Source: Zeimonas sp044507525 (GTDB taxonomy: Bacteria > Pseudomonadota > Gammaproteobacteria > Burkholderiales > Burkholderiaceae_E). Taken from it: a DNA stretch of 32,122 nt. Below are positions 8,353 to 16,266 of the stretch, in pieces (the first letter of the stretch is position 1; each line of letters begins with the position of its first letter). The position numbers and the translations under genes are program-made. Location of the stretch: positions 1 to 32,122 of the forward strand of contig JBIQJM010000027.1 of assembly GCA_044507525.1 (NCBI GenBank). Reading direction: 5' to 3'. The notes under the pieces were generated by a model. It saw nothing but the letters and a program-made list of their open reading frames with translations. It was not told the origin of the DNA and made no database searches.

Positions 8353-8367
8353 GCCGCGCGCCGCGGC
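8353..8367. terminator. Possible weak hairpin between convergent genes
   Basis: GCCGCG (8353-8358) and CGCGGC (8362-8367) can form a 6-bp all-GC stem with a 3-base loop in the 27-base gap between the convergent TPP-enzyme and TauE-like genes. There is no T run on either strand, so terminator function is only suggested by position. Confidence 0.25.
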
Positions 8368-8372
8368 TGCGT

Positions 8373-9104
8373 TCAGCCCCGCAGGACGAGGAGCACGCCG
8401 GTGAACGCGAGCAGCAGGAAGACGATCTGGCGGAAGCGATGCTCGTCGATCCGATGGTGCAGCCACTCTCCCGCCACGATGCCGATCACCACGAGCGGCA
8501 GATAGGCGCCGAGCCGGGGCAGCGCCTGCACGAGGCTGCCGTCGAAGGCATAGAGAAGGCTCAGCATGCAGTTCAGGCTGAGCCACACCGCGAGCAGCGT
8601 CGCGCGCAGCGAAGCCTTCTCGAGCGGGGTTCCGGCCAGTCCGTAGACGAGCAGCGGGCCGCCGGAGGCGAAGAGCCCGTGGGTGATCCCGGCGCCGAGC
8701 ATCAGTGCGCGCGTCGCAGCCGGGCCGTGGCGCCGCGCGCCGCCGGCGCGGTGCATGCGCCAGAGTTCGCGGCAGGCGAACCAGGCGACCAGCACGCCGA
8801 ATGCGCCTTGCAGCGCCGCGCCGCCGAGCGCCGGCCGCAGCAGGTGGCCGGCCAGCGTTCCCGCCGCCATCAGCGGCAGGATCCGCCGCAGCAGCGTCGC
8901 CCAATCGATGTGCGCGCGATGGCGCAGGCTCAGGTAACCGCTCGAAACGATGTTCAGCGGCACCAGTACCGGCAGCAGGTCGGCGATCGGCAGGAACGAC
9001 GCGCCGAGCGACAGTGCGATGACGATGCTGCCGAATCCGGTGACCGCCTCGATCGTGTACGCCAGCAGGATGAAGGCGCCGAGCCACGCCCAGGCTTCGG
9101 TCAC
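8373..9104 (-). CDS. TauE/SafE-family membrane permease
   Basis: The 243-residue, strongly hydrophobic protein has about eight predicted membrane helices and the family's typical opening glycine-rich helix (YTIEAVTGFGSIVIAL) with a second half-repeat beginning near ITHGLFASGGPLLVYGL. Family members move sulfite, sulfoacetate or other small organic anions out of the cell, or are uncharacterised. The start is GTG at 9104, sharing the sequence GTGA with the stop of the upstream dehydrogenase gene (4-base overlap), so the two are almost certainly translated in sequence. It is the last gene of a four-gene minus-strand operon. An alternative in-frame extension to 9734 is a shadow of the dehydrogenase gene. 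Confidence 0.85.
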   Translation of the reverse strand: MTEAWAWLGAFILLAYTIEAVTGFGSIVIALSLGASFLPIADLLPVLVPLNIVSSGYLSLRHRAHIDWATLLRRILPLMAAGTLAGHLLRPALGGAALQGAFGVLVAWFACRELWRMHRAGGARRHGPAATRALMLGAGITHGLFASGGPLLVYGLAGTPLEKASLRATLLAVWLSLNCMLSLLYAFDGSLVQALPRLGAYLPLVVIGIVAGEWLHHRIDEHRFRQIVFLLLAFTGVLLVLRG

Positions 9105-9880
9105 TGATCGAGTTCCGTCGCGAAGCTCCGGGTCATCAGCCGCTGGTAGAGGTCGGGCAGCAGCCGCCACAGCAGGCCGGCCGCCACGCTCGCCGCGTCC
9201 GAATGGACGCGCTTGCGTCGGCGTTCCAGCGCCACGCAGATGCGCTCCGCCATCCAGCCGGCGTCCTTCGCCTTTCCGACCATCGAGCGGGCATGGCGCG
9301 CCGGCTGGCCGTCGTGGCCGAGCGCGTTGCGCTCGATCGGGGTGTCGAGAAAGCTCGGATAGGCCATCAGCACGTGGACGCCGTGGCGCGCTTCCTCGCA
9401 GCGCAGCACCTCGAAGCTCTGTGCCAGCGCGCCCTTGGCGCCGCAATAGGCGGCTCTTCCCAGCACCGGCATCCAGCCCGCCATCGAGCCGACGACGACG
9501 ATCGAGCCGCGCTGTGCGCGCAACTGCGGCAGCGCGGCCAGCGCGAGTTCCAGCGGTGCCTGCCAGTCGACGCGCATGACCCGGCGAAGCACCTCGGGAT
9601 CGGTCTTCGCGACCAGCGAGCGATGCGTGATGCCGGCATTGTTCACCAGCACGTCGACACCGCCGAATCGTTCCTCCGCGCGTTGCAGCAGCGCGTGCTG
9701 GTGCGCCGGGTCGACGATGTCGCCGGCCAGCCACTCGGCGTCGCCGATCTCGCGGACCGTCGCGCGCACGAGGTCGGCATCGAGATCGGCGAGCAGCAGC
9801 GCATGACCGCGACGGCGGAAGGCATGCGCCAGCGCGCGGCCCAGTCCGCCGCCGGCGCCGGTGATCAGTACGCAGCTCAC
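9101..9880 (-). CDS. Short-chain dehydrogenase/reductase
   Basis: The 259-residue enzyme is a classical SDR: the nucleotide-binding GAGGGLG at residues 8-14, NNAG at 80-83, and the catalytic S132, Y145 and K149 (YCGAK). The acidic residue after the second strand (ADLDAD) favours NAD(H) over NADP(H). The C-terminal ~60 residues include a basic stretch (ERRRKRVHSD) and a hydrophobic segment that could touch the membrane, as in SDRs acting on lipids or steroids. The GTG start at 9880 overlaps the stop of the upstream epimerase gene as GTGA, and its own stop overlaps the next gene the same way. The substrate is unknown; the neighbouring transporter and epimerase suggest a common small organic compound. 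Confidence 0.88.
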   Translation of the reverse strand: MSCVLITGAGGGLGRALAHAFRRRGHALLLADLDADLVRATVREIGDAEWLAGDIVDPAHQHALLQRAEERFGGVDVLVNNAGITHRSLVAKTDPEVLRRVMRVDWQAPLELALAALPQLRAQRGSIVVVGSMAGWMPVLGRAAYCGAKGALAQSFEVLRCEEARHGVHVLMAYPSFLDTPIERNALGHDGQPARHARSMVGKAKDAGWMAERICVALERRRKRVHSDAASVAAGLLWRLLPDLYQRLMTRSFATELDQ

Positions 9881-10815
9881 AGCGCGCCCCTCGCGCGTGC
9901 GTGCTCGACGTAGAAGCGGAAGGTCTCCTCCGAGGTCTTCCTCGGTTGGTAGCCGAAGCGCTCCTTCAGCCTGCGATTCGAGAGCACCGGCCGATAGCGC
10001 AGGAAATCGACCTGCTCCGGTCCGTATCGGCTGATGCCGACGCGACGACCGAGCCACAACGCGGCACGAACGAGCGGCGCGGGAAGCTCGAGCACCGGCT
10101 TGCCGAGGATCGCCGCGATCTCGCGCACGGTGAGTGCGCCGTCGCCGGCCAGGTTGTAGATGCCGACGAGGTCGTTGCGCAGGCCGTGCTCGATGGCACC
10201 GACCACGTCCTCGTCCCAGATGAAGACGAACGGCGAGTCGGCGCCGCGCAGGGCGAGCATCCGCTTCGCGCGGAACAGGGCGGTGATGAGATTCTCCGTG
10301 GTGGCGCCCAGGATCGTGCCGGGGCGCAGGACGAGCTGGCGAAGCTGCGGATGCCGTTGCCGGTGCTCGGCGAGCATCGCCTCGATCTGCCGCTTGTGAT
10401 CGGAATACGCGAACTCGGGATTGCCGCGCAGCGGCTGGTCCTCGTCGATCCAGGCCGGATGGTCGGCGTGATAGCCGTAGGCGGCGCCCGAGCTGGCGAC
10501 CGTGATGTGGCCGACGCCGGCGTCGAGACAGCAGCGAAGCACGTTGCGCGTGCCGTTGACGTCGATGTCGAATTCGCGGGCGCGGTCCCGTCCGGCATCG
10601 AGCACGGAGGCGAGGTGCACGACGTGGTCGATGCGCTCGGCCCGCAGGTGGCCCGCGAGCGAGGGGTCGCGCACGTCGAGCTGCGACACCGCGAAAGGCA
10701 GCCCTGCGCGAGCGCGGACGTCGGTGCCGACGACATGGTGGTCGGCGGCGAGGCGGCAGCCGAGCAGGCTGCCGACGTAGCCGGCCGCGCCGGTGACGAG
10801 CACGCGCAGGCTCAT
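9877..10815 (-). CDS. NAD-dependent epimerase/dehydratase (extended SDR)
   Basis: The 312-residue protein has the extended-SDR dinucleotide motif GAAGYVG (residues 9-15), VHLAS at 66-70, the VASSGAAYGY catalytic region and Y137-x-x-x-K141. The best-known relatives are UDP-sugar epimerases and 3-beta-hydroxysteroid-dehydrogenase-like enzymes, and length and motifs do not decide between them. It starts with ATG at 10815, 39 bases after the stop of the transporter gene, and overlaps the following dehydrogenase gene by four bases. It belongs to the operon transporter - epimerase - SDR - TauE. Absence of glycosyltransferases in this operon argues mildly against a sugar-nucleotide role. Confidence 0.87.
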   Translation of the reverse strand: MSLRVLVTGAAGYVGSLLGCRLAADHHVVGTDVRARAGLPFAVSQLDVRDPSLAGHLRAERIDHVVHLASVLDAGRDRAREFDIDVNGTRNVLRCCLDAGVGHITVASSGAAYGYHADHPAWIDEDQPLRGNPEFAYSDHKRQIEAMLAEHRQRHPQLRQLVLRPGTILGATTENLITALFRAKRMLALRGADSPFVFIWDEDVVGAIEHGLRNDLVGIYNLAGDGALTVREIAAILGKPVLELPAPLVRAALWLGRRVGISRYGPEQVDFLRYRPVLSNRRLKERFGYQPRKTSEETFRFYVEHARARGAL

Positions 10816-10854
10816 CGTGCGAGCTTCGCGGAACCGCGCGGGGTCGCCGCTTCG

Positions 10855-11784
10855 TTACGTGAGCGCGGGCTTGCGCGCGGCCGTCTCGGCATCGCGGATC
10901 GGAATTCGCGCCCAGATGTGCGCGAGCGTGAGCCCCGACACCAGGTGCCAGACGCCCCAGAACGCGGTGATCAGCATCATCGCGCCGGCCGACGGCATGA
11001 AGGTGAACAGGATGACCAGCCCGAGCCCGGAGTTCTGGATGCCGACCTCCAGCGTGACGGCGCGTCGGTCGGCGGTCGGCAAACGCATCGCGCGTCCCAT
11101 GGCGGCGCCCAGCGCGAGCGCCATCGAGTTGTGCGCGACGACCAGCCAGAAGAAGGTGTGGAAGCGCTCGACGAAGAGGTCGATGTTGTTGCCGAACGCA
11201 ATCGCGACGAAGGCGAGGAACACGAGCAGCGCAACGACGCGCAACGGCGGCTCGACGCGCGCAGCGAGACCCGGAAACGCGCGCCCGACCCACATGCCGA
11301 GCAGGATCGGAAGCGCCAGCACCAGCAGCACCAGCACCAGGATGTCGACGCCGTCGACGGCGATGCTGGTGAGCAGGTCGCGCGTGTAGGGATTGAGCCA
11401 GCCGTAGAACGCGAAATTGAACGGCGTCAGCACCGTTGCCGCCAGGCTCGATACGGCGGTCATGCTGACCGAGACCGGAACGTTCCCGCGCGCCAGCCAG
11501 GTCATGATGTTGGAGAACGCGCCCCCGGGGCAGGCGGCGACCAGGATCATGCCGAGCGCGAGCGGCGGATCGATGCGCAGCGCCCACGTGGCGAGGCAGG
11601 TCGCCGCCGGCAGCAGCAGGAACTGTGCGAGCAGTCCCGCGAAGGGCGCGCGCGGCGCTACCAGCACGCGCTTGAAGTCGGCCGGTCGCAGCGACAGGGA
11701 GACGCCGAACATCATCAGCGCGAGGATGGCGTTGAGCAGCACCAGGCTCGCGGGGTCGAACTGGATGGAAACGGGATCGTTCAT
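10855..11784 (-). CDS. Bile-acid:sodium symporter (BASS) family transporter
   Basis: The 309-residue protein is an inner-membrane carrier with about nine or ten helices. It has the family's sodium-site regions: MILVAACPGGAFSNIMTWLARGN in the first repeat and EVGIQNSGLGLVI in the second, both close to known BASS sequences. Bacterial members import organic anions such as bile acids, pantoate or keto acids with sodium. It is the first gene of the four-gene operon, so its substrate probably feeds the epimerase and dehydrogenase. The ATG at 11784 begins the N-terminal helix; the ribosome site is weak (GAGACG). The promoter should lie in the long gap upstream. Confidence 0.88.
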   Translation of the reverse strand: MNDPVSIQFDPASLVLLNAILALMMFGVSLSLRPADFKRVLVAPRAPFAGLLAQFLLLPAATCLATWALRIDPPLALGMILVAACPGGAFSNIMTWLARGNVPVSVSMTAVSSLAATVLTPFNFAFYGWLNPYTRDLLTSIAVDGVDILVLVLLVLALPILLGMWVGRAFPGLAARVEPPLRVVALLVFLAFVAIAFGNNIDLFVERFHTFFWLVVAHNSMALALGAAMGRAMRLPTADRRAVTLEVGIQNSGLGLVILFTFMPSAGAMMLITAFWGVWHLVSGLTLAHIWARIPIRDAETAARKPALT

Positions 11785-12307
11785 CGAGCGTCTCGGGCGG
11801 CGATCGCGGCGCCTCGCGTCGTTGCAGCGTAGAGGAGAAACGCCCGCCCGCCATGGAACAAACGGGACCTTCGCACGTCAATTCGGGACGCGTGCCGTCG
11901 CGCTTCCGGCGGGTGCCGCGCGAAGGACGCAGCCCCTGAACCTTGCGCGAAGCGCTGGCCAAGACGCTTCGAATCGATTAAGGTCTCGCCTCCCGCGCAA
12001 CGTGCGGGGATGCAGGCTTCGCCCGGCGCGGTCGCCCGATCCGGCGACGCCCCTCTCGTGTCGCCCGAGCCTGCAACTGCCCGAACCAGTGGTAGGGAGC
12101 CACGGTTCGAGGCGCTAGGGCGGGCACTGCCCCCAGGCCATGGTCCCTGCCCGGTCGCGCAGCCGCTGGCTGCCGCGGCGCTCAAGAAGCTTGCGGGCCG
12201 ACGTACCGAAGCAGTGCGATCTCGCGCCGATTCCGCTCGCCCGCCATCCTGGCCTGTACCGGGAGGTCGACCTTCGCGACGGCATCCCTTTTCAAGGAGG
12301 ACACTGC
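11785..12307. other. 523-base divergent intergenic region
   Basis: This is the longest gene-free stretch in the window, between the BASS-family gene (leftward) and the glucosylglycerol enzyme gene (rightward). I see no credible gene: reading frames here lack starts with ribosome sites and their translations are arginine-rich shadows. Visible are small inverted repeats, GGGCA-C-TGCCC (12122-12132) and GCAGCC-GCT-GGCTGC (12159-12173), and an AATCGATT palindrome (11972-11979). The rightward gene's ribosome site is at its end. Salt-responsive control would be expected here, but I cannot name a promoter pair. Confidence 0.5.
12294..12300 (+). promoter_or_regulatory. Strong ribosome site fixing the ggpPS start
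   Basis: AAGGAGG, a near-perfect anti-16S match, ends seven bases before the ATG at 12308. This selects that start over the longer in-frame extension to 12140, whose extra residues show no family similarity. Confidence 0.85.
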
Positions 12308-14614
12308 ATGCTTCTGGCCACGGATCTCGATGGCACCTTGCTCGCAGGCGCGCTGGAGGATCGCAAGCGCCTTTACCAGCTCCTCAGCGCACACCCGGAG
12401 ATCCGGCTCGTGTTCGTCACCGGCCGTGGGCTCGAAGTCGTGCTCCCGGTGCTGTCCGATCCGACGATTCCGATGCCCGACTTCATCATCTGCGATGTCG
12501 GCGGCACGGTGGTCCACGGTCCCACGCAGCAGGCGGTGCAGCCGCTTCAATCGGACATCGATGTCCGCTGGCCCGGAGAACGTACGGTTGCCGAGGCGAT
12601 GACCGCCTTCGAGGGGCTCGAGCGCCAGAACGTTCCGCAGCAGCGCCGCTGCTCGTACTTCTGCAGCGCAGACGCGGTGACTCCCGCGATCGAGACGCGT
12701 GCTCGCGAACTCGGCTGCGACGTTCTCCATTCGGCCGGCCGCTACCTCGACATCCTTCCGCGCGGCGTGAACAAGGGCAGCACGGTCACGGCGTTGGTGC
12801 GCCATCTCGGCGTCGATCCGGAGTCGGTGCTGGTCGCCGGCGATACGCTGAACGATCTCTCGATGTTCGAGCAGGGTTTTCGCGGCGTGTGCGTGGGCGA
12901 GTCCGAGCCGGCCCTGCTGGCGGCCACGCGAGGTCGTGCGCGCGTGCTGCACTCGCAGCACGCCGGGTGCGGCGGGATCCTGGACGCGATCGAGCGCTTC
13001 GCACTGCTCGGTTCGCGGGGCTTCGGCGGTGCGATCCGGGAGGCGGAACCGCCCGGCAAGGCCGAACTGGTGATCGTCTACCACCGCCTGCCCTACGATG
13101 AAGTCGTCGAGAACGGGTGCACGGTGCGCCGGCGCCCTTCGTCGCCCAACGGCATCATTCCCACGCTGCTCTCCTTCTTCGGAAAGGGCCAGAAAGGTTC
13201 GTGGGTCGCATGGTCGACGCGCGATCCCGGGCAGGACGAGCCGTTCGAGGTGCACACCGACGTGGACCGCACGCTGTACCCCCGGCTCGCGGCAGCGCGC
13301 GTCGAACTCACGAAGGAGCAGGTCGACACGTTCTACAAGCGTTTCTCGAAGGAAGCGTTCTGGCCGACGCTGCACACGTTCTGGGAACGCGCATCCTTCT
13401 CCGAGGACGACTGGAACGTCTATCTCGAGGTCAATCGACTGTTCGCCGAGCGCACCGCGGCCGAGGCTGCCGAAGGGGCCCTGGTCTGGCTGCACGACTA
13501 CAACCTCTGGATGGTTCCGGCGTACCTGCGCGAGTTGCGCCCCGACGTGAGGATCGCCTTCTTCCATCACACGTACTTTCCTTCGGCCGACCTGTTCAAC
13601 GTGCTTCCGTGGCGCCGCGACATCGTCGGAAGCCTGCTTCAGTGCGACTACATCGGTTTTCACATTCCGCGGCAGGCGGAAAATTTCGTCGATGTCGCAC
13701 GAGGCGTCGCGCCGGTGACGATCCTCTCGCACAAGAGCTGCGCTCCGCGTTTCCTCACGTACGGGTGTGCCGTCGGCCTCGACGAAGTGACGACGGCGAT
13801 CGAGGCCAACGGCAGGCGCATCGGCCTGGGCGCGCATCCGGTCGGGCTGGATGTCGATCGCGTCGACCGCATCCTCGAAGAGCCGCCGATCCGGTCGCAG
13901 ACGGCCGAGCTTCGTCGCACTCTAGCCGGCACGCAGGTGATCCTCTCGATCGAGCGACTCGACTACACGAAGGGAACGCTCGAGAAGCTGCTTGCCTTCG
14001 AGAATCTTCTCGAGGCGCACCCCGAGTTGCACGGCAAGGTATCGCTGTGCGCCGTCTGCGTGCCGGCCGCGCGCGAGATGACGATCTACGACACGCTGCA
14101 GACGCGGATCGAACAGGCGGTCGGTCGGATCAAGGGGCGCTTCTCGCGCGTCGGCTGGACGCCGGTGCAGTTCTTCTTCCGCGCGCTGCCCTTCGAGGAG
14201 GTGGTGGCGTGGTACGCGATGGCCGACGTCATGTGGGTCACGCCGCTGCGCGACGGCCTGAACCTGGTCGCCAAGGAATACGTGGCTGCGCAGGGGCTCA
14301 CTGGAGGCAGCGGCGTGCTCGTGCTGTCGGAGTTCGCGGGTGCCGCGGCCGAGCTGCACGGCGCGGTGCTGACGAATCCGCACGATCCGAACGACCTGGT
14401 CGCGAAGCTGCACTACGCCATCACGATGCCGCGCGCCGAGGCGCAGTCGCGCCTGCGCACCCTGTTCGGCATCGTGCGGCACGACGACATCCACCACTGG
14501 GGTGAAGAGTTCCTCGCCTCGGTTCGCGAGTCGGTCGACGCAGCGCGGGCCGAGGAGCAGGAGTCCGATCGGCTCAGCGAAACGCGGTCACGAGTCCTAT
14601 TGTCAGCAGCGTGA
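12308..14614 (+). CDS. ggpPS: Bifunctional glucosylglycerol-phosphate phosphatase/synthase (HAD-GT20 fusion)
   Basis: The 768-residue protein joins two enzymes that together make the compatible solute glucosylglycerol from ADP-glucose and glycerol 3-phosphate. Residues 1-~250 form a HAD phosphatase: D6-L-D8-G-T10, a lysine in NKGS, and the metal motif G178-D179-T-L-N-D183. Residues ~270-750 form a GT20 synthase related to trehalose-6-phosphate synthase: FFHHTYFPS, H396-DYNLW, E549-RLDYTKG and L647-RDGLNLVAKE. The HAD-first order and the HDYNLW and TYFPS variants point to glucosylglycerol rather than trehalose, as in the fused enzyme described in Stenotrophomonas; OtsA has HDYHL and IPFPS-type sequences. 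The product would accumulate in the cytoplasm under salt stress. Its 3' end overlaps the oppositely directed symporter gene by 41 bases. The fusion is clear; the exact acceptor is inferred. Confidence 0.87.
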   Translation: MLLATDLDGTLLAGALEDRKRLYQLLSAHPEIRLVFVTGRGLEVVLPVLSDPTIPMPDFIICDVGGTVVHGPTQQAVQPLQSDIDVRWPGERTVAEAMTAFEGLERQNVPQQRRCSYFCSADAVTPAIETRARELGCDVLHSAGRYLDILPRGVNKGSTVTALVRHLGVDPESVLVAGDTLNDLSMFEQGFRGVCVGESEPALLAATRGRARVLHSQHAGCGGILDAIERFALLGSRGFGGAIREAEPPGKAELVIVYHRLPYDEVVENGCTVRRRPSSPNGIIPTLLSFFGKGQKGSWVAWSTRDPGQDEPFEVHTDVDRTLYPRLAAARVELTKEQVDTFYKRFSKEAFWPTLHTFWERASFSEDDWNVYLEVNRLFAERTAAEAAEGALVWLHDYNLWMVPAYLRELRPDVRIAFFHHTYFPSADLFNVLPWRRDIVGSLLQCDYIGFHIPRQAENFVDVARGVAPVTILSHKSCAPRFLTYGCAVGLDEVTTAIEANGRRIGLGAHPVGLDVDRVDRILEEPPIRSQTAELRRTLAGTQVILSIERLDYTKGTLEKLLAFENLLEAHPELHGKVSLCAVCVPAAREMTIYDTLQTRIEQAVGRIKGRFSRVGWTPVQFFFRALPFEEVVAWYAMADVMWVTPLRDGLNLVAKEYVAAQGLTGGSGVLVLSEFAGAAAELHGAVLTNPHDPNDLVAKLHYAITMPRAEAQSRLRTLFGIVRHDDIHHWGEEFLASVRESVDAARAEEQESDRLSETRSRVLLSAA

Positions 14615-16127
14615 GCAGCAGCGCCACCCGCCGCGTTGCGGCCGACGGCAGCGGCTTGCCGGTCCGGCGCATCGCGGCGAGCTGCTCGGGGCGCGGAGCG
14701 CAGTGCGCGCCCGCCGTCGACTGCCAGCCATGCGCGGCGAGGATCGTTGCCACGAACAGCACGCCGGCGACGATGGTGAAATGCAGCTCGACCCAGCCGA
14801 GTTGCGTCGCGACGAACCAGGCGGCGCTGATCGCATGGCCGGTCAGAAGCGCCTTCAGCGCGACGCCGGCGCCGATTCGCCTGCTCGTCATGCCGATCGC
14901 GAACACAGCGACGAGCGGTGGTGTCACGTAGGCGAAGGCCTGCTGCAGGTAGGCGAAGAGCCCAGGAAACCGGTCGATCGCCGGTGCCCAGATCGCTGCG
15001 ACGACCATCATGCCGAGCGTCGTGTAGCGGCCCAGGCGCGCCAGATCCCGACTGTCGAGACCGGGTCGGCGCGGTTCGACGAAGTCCTTGATCACCAGCG
15101 TCGAGGCGGAGTTCAGCGCCGAGTCGACGCTCGACATGATCGCCGCCATCAGTCCGGACAGCAGCAGCCCCGCCACGCCCGCCGGTGCGTACTCGAGCAC
15201 GAGCGCCGGAAACACCGTATCCGCCCGTTCGAGATCCGGTAGCAGAGCCGCCGCCATGGCGCCGGGCAGGACCATCAGGAAGAGCGGCAACAGCTTGAGC
15301 GCCGCAGCGATCAGCGCGCCGCGTGTCGCAGCCTCGACGTTGCGCGCGCCGAGCATGCGCTGCGCGATGTACTGGTTCATCGTCCAGTAGTAGAAGCCGA
15401 GGATCGGAAGGCCGATCAGCGTACCGAGCCATGGCAGCACCGGGTCGTCGATCGGCCGAATCAGCGACAGCTTGTCCGCGGGCAACGACGTGACCACGCG
15501 CTGCCAGCTGAAGTCGAACTCGGCGAACACGATGCCGGAGAGCAGCGCCGAGCCGGCGAGCAGGACCGCCGCCTGCAGCACGTCGGTGTAGACGACAGCG
15601 CGCAGGCCGCCGGCGGCGGTGTACAGACCGACGAAGAGCGCCAGCGCGGCACAGGTCGTCGAGAGTTCGAGTCCGGGCACGAACATCATCAGCACGAGTG
15701 CGCCGGCGTAGAGACTGCCGGCCGTATCGAGGAAGACGCTGAGCACCAGCGACGTCGCGGACAGGTAACGGCGGATCCTTGCATCGAACCGGCTCTCGAG
15801 CAGCTCCGGCACGGTGACGATGCGGTTCCCGATGAAAGCGGGAACCACCGCGAAAGCCGTGAACACGAGGACCAGCGCCGCCATCCATTCGTAGTTCGCG
15901 ACGGAGATGCCCGACTGCCAGGCCGCTCCGGGAAGGCCGATCAGCGTGGTCGACGAGATGTTCGAAGCGAACAGCGACAACCCGATGACACCGGCACCCA
16001 ACGAACGTCCGGCGAGGAAGAGTTCGTCGACATCGGGGCTTCGGCGCGTGACGCGCGCGCAGACCACGATCACGACGAGCAGGTAGATTGCGACGGCGAG
16101 ATAGTCGAGCGAGTGAAGGGCGATCAT
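14574..16127 (-). CDS. Sodium:solute symporter (SSS family, SGLT-like)
   Basis: The 517-residue inner-membrane protein has about 13-14 helices and typical SSS features: the unwound first helix region NISSTTLIGLPGAAWQSGI, NYEWMAALVLV, and YYWTMNQYIAQRMLGARN. The last is close to the SGLT subgroup (sugars, inositol) and less like PutP (proline). The conserved serine-rich sodium-site region MAAIMSSVDSALNSAST is present. It would import a polar solute with sodium. It lies tail to tail with the glucosylglycerol enzyme, so uptake of a sugar-type compatible solute or a precursor is a reasonable guess. Start choice is uncertain: ATG at 16127 or an in-frame GTG at 16133, neither with a good ribosome site. 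Confidence 0.88.
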   Translation of the reverse strand: MIALHSLDYLAVAIYLLVVIVVCARVTRRSPDVDELFLAGRSLGAGVIGLSLFASNISSTTLIGLPGAAWQSGISVANYEWMAALVLVFTAFAVVPAFIGNRIVTVPELLESRFDARIRRYLSATSLVLSVFLDTAGSLYAGALVLMMFVPGLELSTTCAALALFVGLYTAAGGLRAVVYTDVLQAAVLLAGSALLSGIVFAEFDFSWQRVVTSLPADKLSLIRPIDDPVLPWLGTLIGLPILGFYYWTMNQYIAQRMLGARNVEAATRGALIAAALKLLPLFLMVLPGAMAAALLPDLERADTVFPALVLEYAPAGVAGLLLSGLMAAIMSSVDSALNSASTLVIKDFVEPRRPGLDSRDLARLGRYTTLGMMVVAAIWAPAIDRFPGLFAYLQQAFAYVTPPLVAVFAIGMTSRRIGAGVALKALLTGHAISAAWFVATQLGWVELHFTIVAGVLFVATILAAHGWQSTAGAHCAPRPEQLAAMRRTGKPLPSAATRRVALLLTLLTIGLVTAFR

Positions 16128-16196
16128 CGACACGCGTTCGGAAGGCAGGCGACAGGGCGCAAGGGAAACACGTTCGGCGGATCGGGTTCAAGCCGT

Positions 16197-16224
16197 TTGC
16201 TTTCAACGTCCTTGCTAGTAGACT
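16197..16224 (+). promoter_or_regulatory. Candidate sigma-70 promoter for the quaternary-ammonium ABC operon
   Basis: TTGCTT (16197-16202), a 16-base spacer and TAGACT (16219-16224) lie about 40 bases before the first permease gene. Matches are modest (the -35 keeps TTG, the -10 matches 4 of 6). The 133-base divergent gap also has to serve the symporter on the other strand, for which I see no good boxes. A clear GGAGGAG ribosome site (16249-16255) follows. Confidence 0.35.
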
Positions 16225-16266
16225 CGGCCAGGTACTGGCGAGCCCCCCGGAGGAGCCGATCCGCCG

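Noticed and set aside
9901..11832. 643-codon plus-strand frame opposite the epimerase and BASS genes
   Set aside because: Low-complexity charged translation and no ribosome site; it opposes genes with clear motifs.
12140..12307. N-terminal extension of the glucosylglycerol enzyme
   Set aside because: The added 56 residues are arginine/proline-rich without family similarity, while ATG 12308 has a near-perfect ribosome site and starts the HAD motif at the usual distance.
12182..13837. 551-codon minus-strand frame opposite ggpPS
   Set aside because: Antisense shadow; charged, no domain, and the plus-strand gene is certain.
14574..16133. Proline permease PutP as identity of the SSS gene
   Set aside because: The helix-1 and YYWTMNQYIAQR regions are closer to the SGLT subgroup.
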